Shown here: piece after piece, positions 45,890-55,025 of the stretch
Numbering within the stretch: position 1 is the first letter of the stretch
Layout of the letters: each line of letters opens with the position of its first letter
Assembly: GCF_014762705.1 (NCBI RefSeq)
Contig: NZ_JABURL010000060.1
Coordinates: forward strand, 44,466 to 108,465
DNA length: 64,000 nucleotides
Direction: 5' to 3'
Source of the DNA: Cyclobacterium sp.
Lineage (GTDB): Bacteria; Bacteroidota; Bacteroidia; Cytophagales; Cyclobacteriaceae
Notes under the pieces: generated by a model
What the model saw: the letters and a program-made list of their open reading frames with translations, nothing else
Told to the model about the DNA's origin: nothing
The model's database searches: none
Program-made: the position numbers and the translations under genes

Positions 45890-47032
45890 TCAGAGATTTG
45901 AAGCTAGAAGAGAATTTTCGATGGTTTTAGTGTAGAATGTCTCATATTTAGGCAGTATTGCCGACACATCAAACATCTTTGCCCGGGCCAGGGCATTCTT
46001 TTTAAAATTGGGCAAATTTTTGCCATCTAAAATAAAAAGTGCCTTTTCGGTCATTTCAGCAATATTTCCCACTTCGCAAAGGAAGCCTGTCTCTCCATTG
46101 ATATTCAATTCAGGAATGCCCCCAACATTGCTGGTCAATAAGGGGACCTCGCAAGCCATAGCCTCCAATGCTGCAAGACCAAAACTTTCCTTTTCTGATG
46201 GCATGAGAAAAAGATCTGCTACGGATAACACCTCTTCCACCGCTTCCAGCTTACCCAAAAACCTGATGTCCTCACAGGTACCCAACTGACGGCATAACCT
46301 TTCCATTTTATCCCTCTCAGGACCATCTCCAACCAGCAGAAGCTTGGCCGGAATAACTTTGCGCACCTCAAAAAAGACCCTGATCACATCCTCTACCCGT
46401 TTTACTTTACGAAAATTGGAGGTGTGAACCAGGAGTTTTTCATCCATAGGGCAAATGGCCTTCTTGAAATGTTCCTTCTTTTGTTTTTTAAATCTGTTGA
46501 GGTCAATGAAATTGGGAATGACTTCAATATGGGTATGAATATCAAAATGTAGAAAAGTGTCCTTCTTCAGATCCTCTGATACCGCAGTTACTCCATCGGA
46601 TTCATTGATGCTGAAAGTCACCACAGGCTCATAGCTGGGGTCTTTTCCCACCAGGGTAATGTCCGTGCCATGCAAAGTGGTAACTACCGGAATGTTGATG
46701 CCTTGCTTTTTTAAAATTTGTTTGGCCATATAGGCTGCTGAAGCATGTGGAATGGCATAGTGCACGTGTAACAAATCCAATCCTTCGTACTTCACTACAT
46801 TGACCATTTTGCTTGCCAGGGCTAGTTCGTATGGCGCATGCTCAAACAAGGGATAACTCTTGATATCCACCTCATGGTAGAACAGGTTTTCACTAAAAAA
46901 ATCCAGCCTGGTGGGCTGACTGTAAGTAATGAAATGAATCTCATGACCTTTGGCAGAAAGGGCTTTTCCCAGTTCAGTAGCGACCACGCCGCTTCCCCCA
47001 AATGTCGGGTAACAGACTATCCCGATTTTCAT
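45890..47032 (-). CDS. bshA: N-acetyl-alpha-D-glucosaminyl L-malate synthase BshA
   Basis: A 380-residue GT4-family glycosyltransferase that joins UDP-GlcNAc to L-malate, the first step of bacillithiol synthesis. The N-terminal GIVCYPTFGGSGVVATELG segment is highly characteristic of BshA. The GT4 C-terminal domain shows the SEKESFGLAALEAMAC motif with the conserved Glu pair. Length is typical. bshB and bshC are not in this window. Confidence 0.95.
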   Translation of the reverse strand: MKIGIVCYPTFGGSGVVATELGKALSAKGHEIHFITYSQPTRLDFFSENLFYHEVDIKSYPLFEHAPYELALASKMVNVVKYEGLDLLHVHYAIPHASAAYMAKQILKKQGINIPVVTTLHGTDITLVGKDPSYEPVVTFSINESDGVTAVSEDLKKDTFLHFDIHTHIEVIPNFIDLNRFKKQKKEHFKKAICPMDEKLLVHTSNFRKVKRVEDVIRVFFEVRKVIPAKLLLVGDGPERDKMERLCRQLGTCEDIRFLGKLEAVEEVLSVADLFLMPSEKESFGLAALEAMACEVPLLTSNVGGIPELNINGETGFLCEVGNIAEMTEKALFILDGKNLPNFKKNALARAKMFDVSAILPKYETFYTKTIENSLLASNL

Positions 47033-47104
47033 TTTTTTTGTTTTTTTTAAAGGCCAAGCCAGATTTATGTATCAAACTTTAACACGTTATCCCTGTTAAT
47101 TTGT

Positions 47105-50074
47105 TCATTTTTCGGCCAAAAGTATTTGGGTTTTTAAAGACTTGTAGACAATGTCCTGGATGTCGGAGCGTACATTGTCCCTCAATAACCGGTTATTTCC
47201 TGCATCCGGATGAACCCTGTTGGATAGAAAAATATAAATCAATTGGTTTTCCGGATCAGCCCAGGCAGCTGTTCCGGTGAATCCGGTATGGCCAAAAGTA
47301 CCTGGAGGGGCCAGGTTTCCGGTAGGTCCTTTATCTTTTTCCGGATCAGGTTTGTCCCAACCCAAAGCCCTTCTGCTCTGAAAAGATTGCTTGCTGGTAA
47401 ATTTATCAATGGTTTCCTGATCTAATATTTCTACCGCACCGTACTTTCCCCCCTGAAGCATCATTTGCATTAATTTGGCCAGATCATTGGCTGTTCCAAA
47501 CAGGCCTGCGTGACCGGCCACTCCCCCATACAGGGCGGCCCCTGGATCATGCACATAACCCTGTACCAGGGTTTTCCGGAAAAGCCTGTCGTCCTCTGTT
47601 GGGGCAATTTGGCTTTGATCGAACTTTTGCAAGGGTAAAAAACCAAAATGGTTCATACCCAAAGGACTGTAGAATTGTTGCTCCAGAAATTCATTCATGG
47701 GTTGGTTTACCATAGTTTCGATCAACCGATGCAATATATACATGCCAACATCTGAATACCGATAACTATATCCCCTGCTTTTGCTTCCTTTATACCTGAG
47801 ATCGGAATCTACCGTCCATTTCCAGAGGCTGTCTGGCAAAGAATGGTGTGCAAACACCCCGTCAGCTACCGGCAAGGTAAAGGGAGGCTGATTGTTGCGG
47901 CTGTAATATTCCCTTTTCCACTCGGATCCTTCAAGTGTTTGGGTAAAATGGGGAATATAAGGTAACAAGCCGGCCTCATGAGTCAGGATGTCTCTGATGC
48001 GGATATCGGCCTTATTGCTACCTGCCAATTCAGGAAGGTAAGTTTCCAGTTTTTCATCCAGATCAATAAATCCCCGGCCCTCAAGAAACATAATGGCTTG
48101 TGTGGTGGCCATTACCTTCGTCAGCGAGGCCAAATCGTACAGGGTGTTTTCGGTAACGGCCTGGCTCTTGCTGTAATCATAATGTCCATAGGACTTTTCA
48201 AGCACCACCGATCCATTTTTTGCCACCAGTACAGTACCCCCTGGTGTGGCTTTGTCTGCTATGGCTTTTTCCATAAGCCGGTCAATTTTTAATAATTCCC
48301 GGCTATCCATGTTTTGGGCTTCAGGTGTGCTGTAAGCCAGGCGATCCAATGTAGCTGTCTGAATGCCATGACCCAAAGCCCAACCCTGATCCAGACTTAT
48401 TGGTAGCTTGCCTGTTCCGGGTCTTCCCCCGAAGATTACCTGAGGAGCCAGACTTTCGGTAAATTCATTTTCCTCATAAACCAATACCAGGTTTTTCTGC
48501 TCCCTGAATTTTGCAGCAGAATAGGCATTGCCAAAAACTACGGTGATGACTTGGTGGGTTTCCTGAAGCCTGTTGATGAAAGCAATTTCCTCCTCATTAA
48601 GACCAAAATTTCTCCGGCTGTTGTTGGTCATTCCCATCACTCCGACCACGATCGTGTTGTAGTCTTTCAGGTTTGCCTCCATGGCAGCGTAATTATCCCG
48701 ATTGCTATTGGTCCTAAGGGTGTAGTGGGTGAAGGCCGCATACTTATCAAGAAAGGATTTAAAAGTTTCTCCTTTACCGCCCAGGGTTAGCGAAGCCATC
48801 TGGCCCATGTCAAGGTGGCGTACAGGTATAGCTTCGTCCTGATTATTTAAGACAGTTATGGAAGATGCATATAGTTGTTCGATCAGGGCTTTAGTTCCAA
48901 AATTGCTCAAACGCTCCACCAATTTTTGGGGGTTGATCTGTTGTGGTCGATGCAAACCTGCCCAGTATTTTGCATTCAATACCTTGCGTACTCTTTGGTC
49001 GATTTCTTCCTTGCTGATTTTCCCTTGTTCCACTGCCTCCAGAATCAATTTTTTCGATTTTGGCACATCTTCGGCGTACAAAAGAATATCATTTCCTGCA
49101 AGCAAAGCCAGCAGATCCACTTCTCCCGGCTTGTACAGGTCACTTACTCCCTTCATGTTAAGGGCATCAGTAAAAATGAGCCCCTGGAAATTCATTTCCT
49201 CTCTAAGCAGTCCGGTGACCACCTTGGGAGATAAAGTGGTTGGAAGCTTGTCTTCACTTCCAAGGCTGGGAATATGCAAATGAGCCACCATGACACTCAT
49301 CAAACCTTTATCAATCATTTCCCGGTAGGGATATAGATCTATGTCCACAATTTTTTCTTTACTGCTCATAATGACCGGTGTGGTGTAATGAGAATCAGAA
49401 TTGGTGTTTCCATGACCCGGAAAATGTTTGGCATTGGCAATGATGCCATGGTCCTGCAGCCCTTGCATGTAGGCCAAAGATTTTCTGCTGACCAATTGCT
49501 TTTCTTCCCCAAAAGAACGGTAGCCTATGACAGGATTATCTGGATCAGAATTGACATCCACTACAGGTGCAAAATTGATATGCATGCCCATTTCCTGAAA
49601 TTGTCGCGCAATCTCTCTGCCCATATGGTAAACGAGTACTTCGTCCTTAGCTGCTCCAAGGGTCATCTGTTTAGGAAACCTCAGCACACTGTCTAATCTC
49701 ATGCCAAGGCCCCATTCTGCATCCATGGCAATGAAAAGTGGTGTCTTTGCCAGCTTCTGGTATTCATTGGTCAAATGAGCCTGACGAACAGGTCCTCCCT
49801 GAAAAAAAATCAGGCCCCCAAGGTTTTCACGCTGTATCAACTGAGAAATTTCTTCCTGATGGTCTTTTCCTTTGTTGGAATAGGCAGCTACCATGAATAG
49901 TTGCCCGAGGCGTTCCTCAAAGGTCAGGTTATTAAACACACTGTCTACCCAAACTTGCTGGGCAGTAGTGTTTTCACTTTGAAAAAGATCCAGATCAGGT
50001 GCATACGAGTGGCTGGAAACCAATCCTAAAAGTAGGATGCAACAAATGGACAAAGCATAAACTTTTTGACACAT
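47105..50074 (-). CDS. Glycoside hydrolase family 3 fused to a serine beta-lactamase-like domain
   Basis: A 989-residue exported protein with a signal peptide (about 1-24). The first half is a GH3 beta-N-acetylglucosaminidase-like domain with KHFPGHGNTNSDSHY near residue 215 and a C-terminal alpha/beta sandwich to about residue 600. The second half is a serine hydrolase of the beta-lactamase/class C family with SLTKVMAT (S-x-x-K), a Tyr in YRYSDVG and the HTGFTG box. The fusion recurs in Bacteroidota. It probably acts on muropeptides in the periplasm, pairing removal of GlcNAc with peptide or ester cleavage. Confidence 0.9.
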   Translation of the reverse strand: MCQKVYALSICCILLLGLVSSHSYAPDLDLFQSENTTAQQVWVDSVFNNLTFEERLGQLFMVAAYSNKGKDHQEEISQLIQRENLGGLIFFQGGPVRQAHLTNEYQKLAKTPLFIAMDAEWGLGMRLDSVLRFPKQMTLGAAKDEVLVYHMGREIARQFQEMGMHINFAPVVDVNSDPDNPVIGYRSFGEEKQLVSRKSLAYMQGLQDHGIIANAKHFPGHGNTNSDSHYTTPVIMSSKEKIVDIDLYPYREMIDKGLMSVMVAHLHIPSLGSEDKLPTTLSPKVVTGLLREEMNFQGLIFTDALNMKGVSDLYKPGEVDLLALLAGNDILLYAEDVPKSKKLILEAVEQGKISKEEIDQRVRKVLNAKYWAGLHRPQQINPQKLVERLSNFGTKALIEQLYASSITVLNNQDEAIPVRHLDMGQMASLTLGGKGETFKSFLDKYAAFTHYTLRTNSNRDNYAAMEANLKDYNTIVVGVMGMTNNSRRNFGLNEEEIAFINRLQETHQVITVVFGNAYSAAKFREQKNLVLVYEENEFTESLAPQVIFGGRPGTGKLPISLDQGWALGHGIQTATLDRLAYSTPEAQNMDSRELLKIDRLMEKAIADKATPGGTVLVAKNGSVVLEKSYGHYDYSKSQAVTENTLYDLASLTKVMATTQAIMFLEGRGFIDLDEKLETYLPELAGSNKADIRIRDILTHEAGLLPYIPHFTQTLEGSEWKREYYSRNNQPPFTLPVADGVFAHHSLPDSLWKWTVDSDLRYKGSKSRGYSYRYSDVGMYILHRLIETMVNQPMNEFLEQQFYSPLGMNHFGFLPLQKFDQSQIAPTEDDRLFRKTLVQGYVHDPGAALYGGVAGHAGLFGTANDLAKLMQMMLQGGKYGAVEILDQETIDKFTSKQSFQSRRALGWDKPDPEKDKGPTGNLAPPGTFGHTGFTGTAAWADPENQLIYIFLSNRVHPDAGNNRLLRDNVRSDIQDIVYKSLKTQILLAEK

Positions 50075-50330
50075 GGGCGTGTTAAAATTTTATTGGTAAT
50101 AATTTAAGGATAACTTTGTGTAATACAAATCCCGGAATTATCCAAACATACATAATTTCCGGATTTCTACCTATGTAAAAGTGATGAACAGGTGTAAATT
50201 TATTCAAAAAACAATAGTTAATTAAATTCGGTTTCGGTGGTACAATGTTTTTTTCCCAGTTTTGGATTCCTCCAAGTACTCCTAAACATCAGATCACCTT
50301 ACCGAACCTTGAAAACAGACAACTGACAGC

Positions 50331-50747
50331 ATGAAATTTCCATCTATATTCAGGGTAAACCAACCAAGAAGATTTCAGATCAATCCAAGGCATTATGATC
50401 CGGTAAAAGAAGAAATCCAAAGCAGGACTGAGGGTATCAAAAGAGATTTAGAGGCCAAAGGAGTGCTTTCGCCTGATGAAAATGGATTGAAACAGAAGTT
50501 GGGGTATCGCCATGGCTCTGCCATCAGGGGAGCATTTACCAGTGGAAGTCCTATAAAGAAGCAGCCCTCTGGCCTACTACAGAGTGCCGGAATGATGCGT
50601 ACCATAATTTTTGTTTTGCTTGTAGGCGGGTTTGGGGGGTACTTGTACTTTGGTCCTGATATTATTTACTACCTGCTTTATCTGGGATCGGCAGTAGCCT
50701 TATTGATCGGGCTGTTCAAGTCAAAACCCCGTAAAAAAAATGAATGA
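50331..50747 (+). CDS. Conserved hypothetical membrane protein upstream of mutL
   Basis: A 138-residue protein of unknown function. The N-terminal ~85 residues are polar and rich in Arg, Gln and Pro, without recognised motifs. Two hydrophobic segments lie near residues 86-104 and 106-127, and the C-terminus is basic (K-P-R-K-K-N-E). It resembles the small proteins that precede mutL in many Bacteroidota. Its last 8 bases overlap the mutL start, so translation is coupled. The 256-base upstream gap shows no other gene. Confidence 0.75.
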   Translation: MKFPSIFRVNQPRRFQINPRHYDPVKEEIQSRTEGIKRDLEAKGVLSPDENGLKQKLGYRHGSAIRGAFTSGSPIKKQPSGLLQSAGMMRTIIFVLLVGGFGGYLYFGPDIIYYLLYLGSAVALLIGLFKSKPRKKNE

Positions 50748-52581
50748 CCTGATTCAGTTGTTGCCTGATGCGATCGCCAATCAAATTGCAGCCGGGGAGG
50801 TAGTCCAAAGACCTTCTTCCGCGTTAAAAGAACTTTTGGAGAATGCCATTGATGCCGGTGCCAAAAACATTCAGGTAGTGGTAAGGGATGGAGGAAAATC
50901 CCTCATCCAGGTCATTGATGACGGCATAGGGATGTCCATTACAGATGCACGGATGTGCTTTGAAAGGCATGCCACCTCCAAGATCAAAAGATCAGAAGAC
51001 CTGTTTAATATCCGCACCCATGGATTTAGAGGTGAGGCAATGGCTTCCATAGCAGCGGTGGCCCAGGTTGAATTGAAAACCAAACGCGAGGGAGACGAAT
51101 TGGGCAGCCTGATCCAAATTGAGGGGTCTATGGTAAAGAAGCAGGAACCAGTAGTTTTTCAGGGCGGCACCTCTATAGCGGTAAAAAACCTTTTCTTTAA
51201 TGTTCCTGCCCGGAGAAATTTTCTAAAATCCAATGCGGTGGAGACCAAACACCTGCTGGAGGAATTTCAACGGATTGCACTGGCATACCCGGAGGTGGCA
51301 TTTTCTTTTTACCAAAACGACATGGAGCTGTTTAAACTAGCCTCCGGAAAGCTCAGTAAAAGAATAGTAGGTATTTTTGGGAAGCAATATAGAAACCAGC
51401 TAATAGTATGTCAGGAATCATCTCCCCACATAGATATCAAAGGGTACGTAGGAACGCCTGAACAAGCCAAAAAAACCCGTGGAGAACAATTTTTTTTCGT
51501 CAACAACCGCTATATAAGAAGTAATTACCTTCACCACGCCTTGCTGAATGCCTTTGAAGCGCTCATCAGTTCAGACCAACATCCTTTTTATGTGCTTTTC
51601 TTAACCATTGATCCGAAACATATTGATATCAACGTTCATCCAACCAAAACTGAGATCAAGTTTGATGACGAAAGAACCATATATGGGGTAGTCAGGTCTG
51701 CCGTAAAGCAGGCCTTGGGAGCACACCATGTAGTTCCCACCATTGACTTTAGCCTGGACGTTAATTTTACGGACAATTGGGACAATGACAACAACAAAGG
51801 CCATGAGGTAAGTACGGAAAACAACTACAGGACTTTCAGGGGACCCAGCTCCCTAAACAAAGACGCAAGAGGATGGGAACAAATGTTCCAGCAGGATCAT
51901 GAAGAAAGAGCCATCCATTTTGACCCTGAAAAGGAAAAACAGGGAACCGGCCAGATTAAGACCTTTCCCAGCAAAGCCAATAGTGCGGATATTTCTACGG
52001 AACAGCTGGCCGCAGGTCCGGGGAAAACATTTCAGATAGGGCAAGCTTACTTCGTAACCCAAACGTCCTCCGGCATGCTTGTTTTTGACCAACAGGCCAC
52101 GCATCAACGGATCCTATACGAAAGGTATATCAGGCAACTGGATCAATCAGCGGGGGCTTCCCAACAATGCCTTTTCCCGCAAAATATCCAACTGAGTCCT
52201 GCAGACTTTGCCCTGGTCATGGATTTAAAAGAAGAATTGAACAACCTTGGATTTCAATTGACGGTTTTTGGCAAACATTCCATCCTGATCAACGGCGTCC
52301 CTACCGATATTCATATTGCCAGCGAAAAAGTGCTTTTTGAAGAAATGCTGGAACAATTCAAACATTTTAAAGATGAACTATCACTCGGAAGAAAAGAAAA
52401 CCTGGCAAGGTCTTTGGCAAAGAAAACTTCCATAAAGAAAGGAGATCAATTAAAAAGCCAGGAAATGGAAAACCTTGCTGGCCAGTTGTTTGCCTGTCAA
52501 AACCCAAATTATAGCCCGGAAGGGAGCAAGACCTTTATTAAATTGGATTTAAATAAAATAGAAAGATTTTTCTATTCCTGA
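50740..52581 (+). CDS. mutL: DNA mismatch repair protein MutL
   Basis: A 613-residue GHKL ATPase that links MutS mismatch recognition to strand removal. The N-terminal motifs are intact: IAAGEVVQRPSSALKELLENAIDAGA, DDGIGM and the TRGFRGEA-like THGFRGEA. The variable linker (about 345-430) leads to the C-terminal dimerisation domain with FDQQATHQRILYER. No metal-binding endonuclease motif DQHAxxExxxxE is apparent: the corresponding stretch reads FDQQATHQRILYE, close but with Gln for His. It is coupled to a small upstream ORF and followed by two rhomboids. Confidence 0.97.
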   Translation: MNDLIQLLPDAIANQIAAGEVVQRPSSALKELLENAIDAGAKNIQVVVRDGGKSLIQVIDDGIGMSITDARMCFERHATSKIKRSEDLFNIRTHGFRGEAMASIAAVAQVELKTKREGDELGSLIQIEGSMVKKQEPVVFQGGTSIAVKNLFFNVPARRNFLKSNAVETKHLLEEFQRIALAYPEVAFSFYQNDMELFKLASGKLSKRIVGIFGKQYRNQLIVCQESSPHIDIKGYVGTPEQAKKTRGEQFFFVNNRYIRSNYLHHALLNAFEALISSDQHPFYVLFLTIDPKHIDINVHPTKTEIKFDDERTIYGVVRSAVKQALGAHHVVPTIDFSLDVNFTDNWDNDNNKGHEVSTENNYRTFRGPSSLNKDARGWEQMFQQDHEERAIHFDPEKEKQGTGQIKTFPSKANSADISTEQLAAGPGKTFQIGQAYFVTQTSSGMLVFDQQATHQRILYERYIRQLDQSAGASQQCLFPQNIQLSPADFALVMDLKEELNNLGFQLTVFGKHSILINGVPTDIHIASEKVLFEEMLEQFKHFKDELSLGRKENLARSLAKKTSIKKGDQLKSQEMENLAGQLFACQNPNYSPEGSKTFIKLDLNKIERFFYS

Positions 52582-52597
52582 AAATAAACAAAAACCT

Positions 52598-53389
52598 ATG
52601 TTCAGAGCCCTTACCCCCATTGTGAAGAACCTCCTGCTAATCACTGTGGGGATGCACGTAGTCGTCTCCTTTTTTATACCACAACTTAAAAGTCTATTTG
52701 CCCTTTACTATGTGGAGAGCAGGTTTTTCATGCCTTTTCAGTTTGTGACCTATATGTTTATGCATGCGGACTTCTGGCATCTTTTCAGCAATATGTTTGG
52801 GCTATTTATTTTTGGGCCTCTTTTGGAGCAGTTTCTTGGACCAAAGAAAATTTTGATATTGTGGATGGTTTGTGGGGTAGGGTCCGGAGTGATGTATTCC
52901 GGCTACAATGCCTATAAGATGGGAAAGCTGAGCAATAGCATAGAAGCCTTTACCGCTAATCCGGATCCTGAGTCATTCAATCGCTTTGTTTCTGACAACC
53001 GGCACATGTTTAATCCAGCCATTTACGATTTTATTGACAGTTACAGCAGAAATCCAGATAATTATGAAATTCAGGAACAGGCCAAAAGAGCCATGCTTGA
53101 TGTCAGGGAAAGTCAGGCAAACATTCCTATGGTAGGTGCTTCCGGGGCACTTTTCGGGATTCTCATTGCTTTTGGTATGCTGTTTCCGAATACCCAGTTG
53201 TTTTTGCTCTTTCCGCCAATGCCGGTAAAGGCAAAATACCTTGTATTGTTCTATGGACTATACACAGTTTATAATATATTTGTATCTAATCCCACTGATA
53301 ATGTAGCTCATTTTGCGCACCTATCCGGGCTGATGATCGGTGCTGTGTTGGTCGTATACTGGAAAAAAGACAGAAGAAATTTTTATTAA
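52598..53389 (+). CDS. Rhomboid-family intramembrane serine protease with large loop insertion
   Basis: A 263-residue membrane protein. The HxxxN segment (ADFWHLFSNMFG) on helix 2 and the catalytic Ser in VGASGALFG and His in AHFAHLSGLMIG form the rhomboid dyad. Between these lies an insertion of about 70 mostly polar residues that separates the third and fourth membrane helices, longer than in GlpG. It follows mutL by 16 bases and precedes a second rhomboid by 6 bases. Confidence 0.9.
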   Translation: MFRALTPIVKNLLLITVGMHVVVSFFIPQLKSLFALYYVESRFFMPFQFVTYMFMHADFWHLFSNMFGLFIFGPLLEQFLGPKKILILWMVCGVGSGVMYSGYNAYKMGKLSNSIEAFTANPDPESFNRFVSDNRHMFNPAIYDFIDSYSRNPDNYEIQEQAKRAMLDVRESQANIPMVGASGALFGILIAFGMLFPNTQLFLLFPPMPVKAKYLVLFYGLYTVYNIFVSNPTDNVAHFAHLSGLMIGAVLVVYWKKDRRNFY

Positions 53390-53395
53390 GAAAAA

Positions 53396-54322
53396 ATGTA
53401 CGGAGGATTTTGGTATCATATCAGGCATGCCTTTGACCATAAAGATAATGGTCTGTATAAGATTATTGCGATAAATTTATTGGCTTTTTTGGTTCTAATG
53501 GTGTTGAGGGTTTTTCTGACCATAGGAGGTGCGGAAGAAGTCTATCGGTCCATTGTATCCTTTTTCATGATGCCGGCCTCGATCACCAGGTTTTTGATGC
53601 AGCCCTGGACCCTGATCAGTTACATGTTTTTACATGAAGGTTTTTTACATATCATTTTTAACCTGCTTTTTTTATACTGGTTTGGTTTATTGGTTCAGGA
53701 GTATTTGGGTAGCCGTAAGTTGGTCAACCTTTATTTTCTGGGAGGAATTGCCGGTGGTTTATTGTATATGGTGTTGTACAATATTGCCCCCTATTTTAGT
53801 GATAAGGTTGATGCCGCATTGATGCTGGGAGCAAGTGCGGGGGTTTATGCGATCGTAGTCGCTGCGGCCACACTAAGGCCCGATACACAGTTTCACCTCC
53901 TCCTTATCGGCCCGGTAAAAATAAAATACATTGCCATATTTTACGTGTTGATTGCTTTTGCCAATTCGGCAGGTTCCAATGCCGGTGGGGAGTTGGCCCA
54001 TTTGGGTGGTGCCGCACTGGGGTATTTTTATATCCTTCAGCTTAATAAAGGGATAGACATGGGCAGACCCATTCAGGCAATTGGCCAGTTTTTTGAAAAA
54101 TTATTTACTTCCAAGCCTAAAGTGAAAGTGACTTACAGGAGAGGGCCGGATTCAGGGAAAGGTACTTCAACCAAAAGCAGACCAAATAAAACGTCTGGCG
54201 GAAGTAGTAGCACCCAGGAAGAAATTGACAGGATACTGGATAAAATTGCTGAAAAAGGCTATGATAACCTGAGTAAAGAAGAGAAACGCAAACTCTTTGA
54301 TTTTAGTAATAAAGATGTATGA
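53396..54322 (+). CDS. Rhomboid-family intramembrane serine protease with C-terminal tail
   Basis: A 308-residue membrane protein of the rhomboid family. Motifs include HEGFLHIIFNLLFLYWFG, catalytic Ser in LGASAGVYAI and His in GELAHLGGAALG. The tail of about 80 residues is basic, Ser/Gly-rich and ends with a helical EEIDRILDKIAEKGYDNLS segment, resembling the DUF6576 tails found on Bacteroidota rhomboids. It is the last gene of the mutL operon and converges with a TetR-like gene 6 bases away. Substrates are unknown. Confidence 0.9.
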   Translation: MYGGFWYHIRHAFDHKDNGLYKIIAINLLAFLVLMVLRVFLTIGGAEEVYRSIVSFFMMPASITRFLMQPWTLISYMFLHEGFLHIIFNLLFLYWFGLLVQEYLGSRKLVNLYFLGGIAGGLLYMVLYNIAPYFSDKVDAALMLGASAGVYAIVVAAATLRPDTQFHLLLIGPVKIKYIAIFYVLIAFANSAGSNAGGELAHLGGAALGYFYILQLNKGIDMGRPIQAIGQFFEKLFTSKPKVKVTYRRGPDSGKGTSTKSRPNKTSGGSSSTQEEIDRILDKIAEKGYDNLSKEEKRKLFDFSNKDV

Positions 54323-54328
54323 GTCAAA

Positions 54329-54955
54329 TTAATGGTCTGATTTGTCATACCCCAGTATTTTTTCGTATGATTTCAACCCTTCTTTTGTAAGAAAAGGTAA
54401 GACCATTGAAAAAACCAATTTGCTATAATACTGGAAATGGAAAATTTCCTTGCCGAAAATGATCTGGTTATGGGTGGGCCAGTAGTCAGATAACATGGTC
54501 ATTTGATTGGCCAGGTTTTCGTAGCTTCCAGTGAAGTTTTCCTCAACAAAAATATTTTCCTGACGCAGTAAAGTAAACAGGTGAATCAATTGGGCCTTCC
54601 GCAATGAAATCAACTCAAAGTAACGGTCCTTGACGGGCTCATGGTTGTTGATTATGGTACCTAAGTCCATGAAGAAAAAACGGTATTTGACCTGGATGCG
54701 ATAGGAACTGATGGTGCTTGCATACAGTAATTCCAGGGAAGTGCTGTTTTTGTCAATTTCAGCTGTGGCAGCATCCGATTCAGAACACAGGCTGTAAAAA
54801 ATCTTTGTGATCAGGTCCTCAAAATCAGTGAATTCTCTTTTAAAATCAGATGGCCTGATCTGTAGCTGCTCCATTAACAACTCCATATCTGTACGGCGGT
54901 ACCCATGCTCATTAAAAACGGTAAGTGATTTGTCTATAAGGGTCTGAAAATCCAT
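54329..54955 (-). CDS. TetR/AcrR-like transcriptional regulator
   Basis: A 208-residue protein. The N-terminal ~45 residues have the TetR helix-turn-helix pattern (ALTVFNEHGYRRT-like start and a second helix at about 25-40), although the usual A-T-x-x-I-A motif is changed to M-E-L-L-M-E-Q-L. The rest is helical ligand-binding domain. No target gene can be inferred. It faces rlmN on the same strand and converges with the second rhomboid. Confidence 0.75.
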   Translation of the reverse strand: MDFQTLIDKSLTVFNEHGYRRTDMELLMEQLQIRPSDFKREFTDFEDLITKIFYSLCSESDAATAEIDKNSTSLELLYASTISSYRIQVKYRFFFMDLGTIINNHEPVKDRYFELISLRKAQLIHLFTLLRQENIFVEENFTGSYENLANQMTMLSDYWPTHNQIIFGKEIFHFQYYSKLVFSMVLPFLTKEGLKSYEKILGYDKSDH

Positions 54956-55025
54956 TGTTGTTATTGAATATGTATTTCAAATTTAAAAAAAAGGAATTCA
55001 TATACGAAATAACTTGCATTATTTC

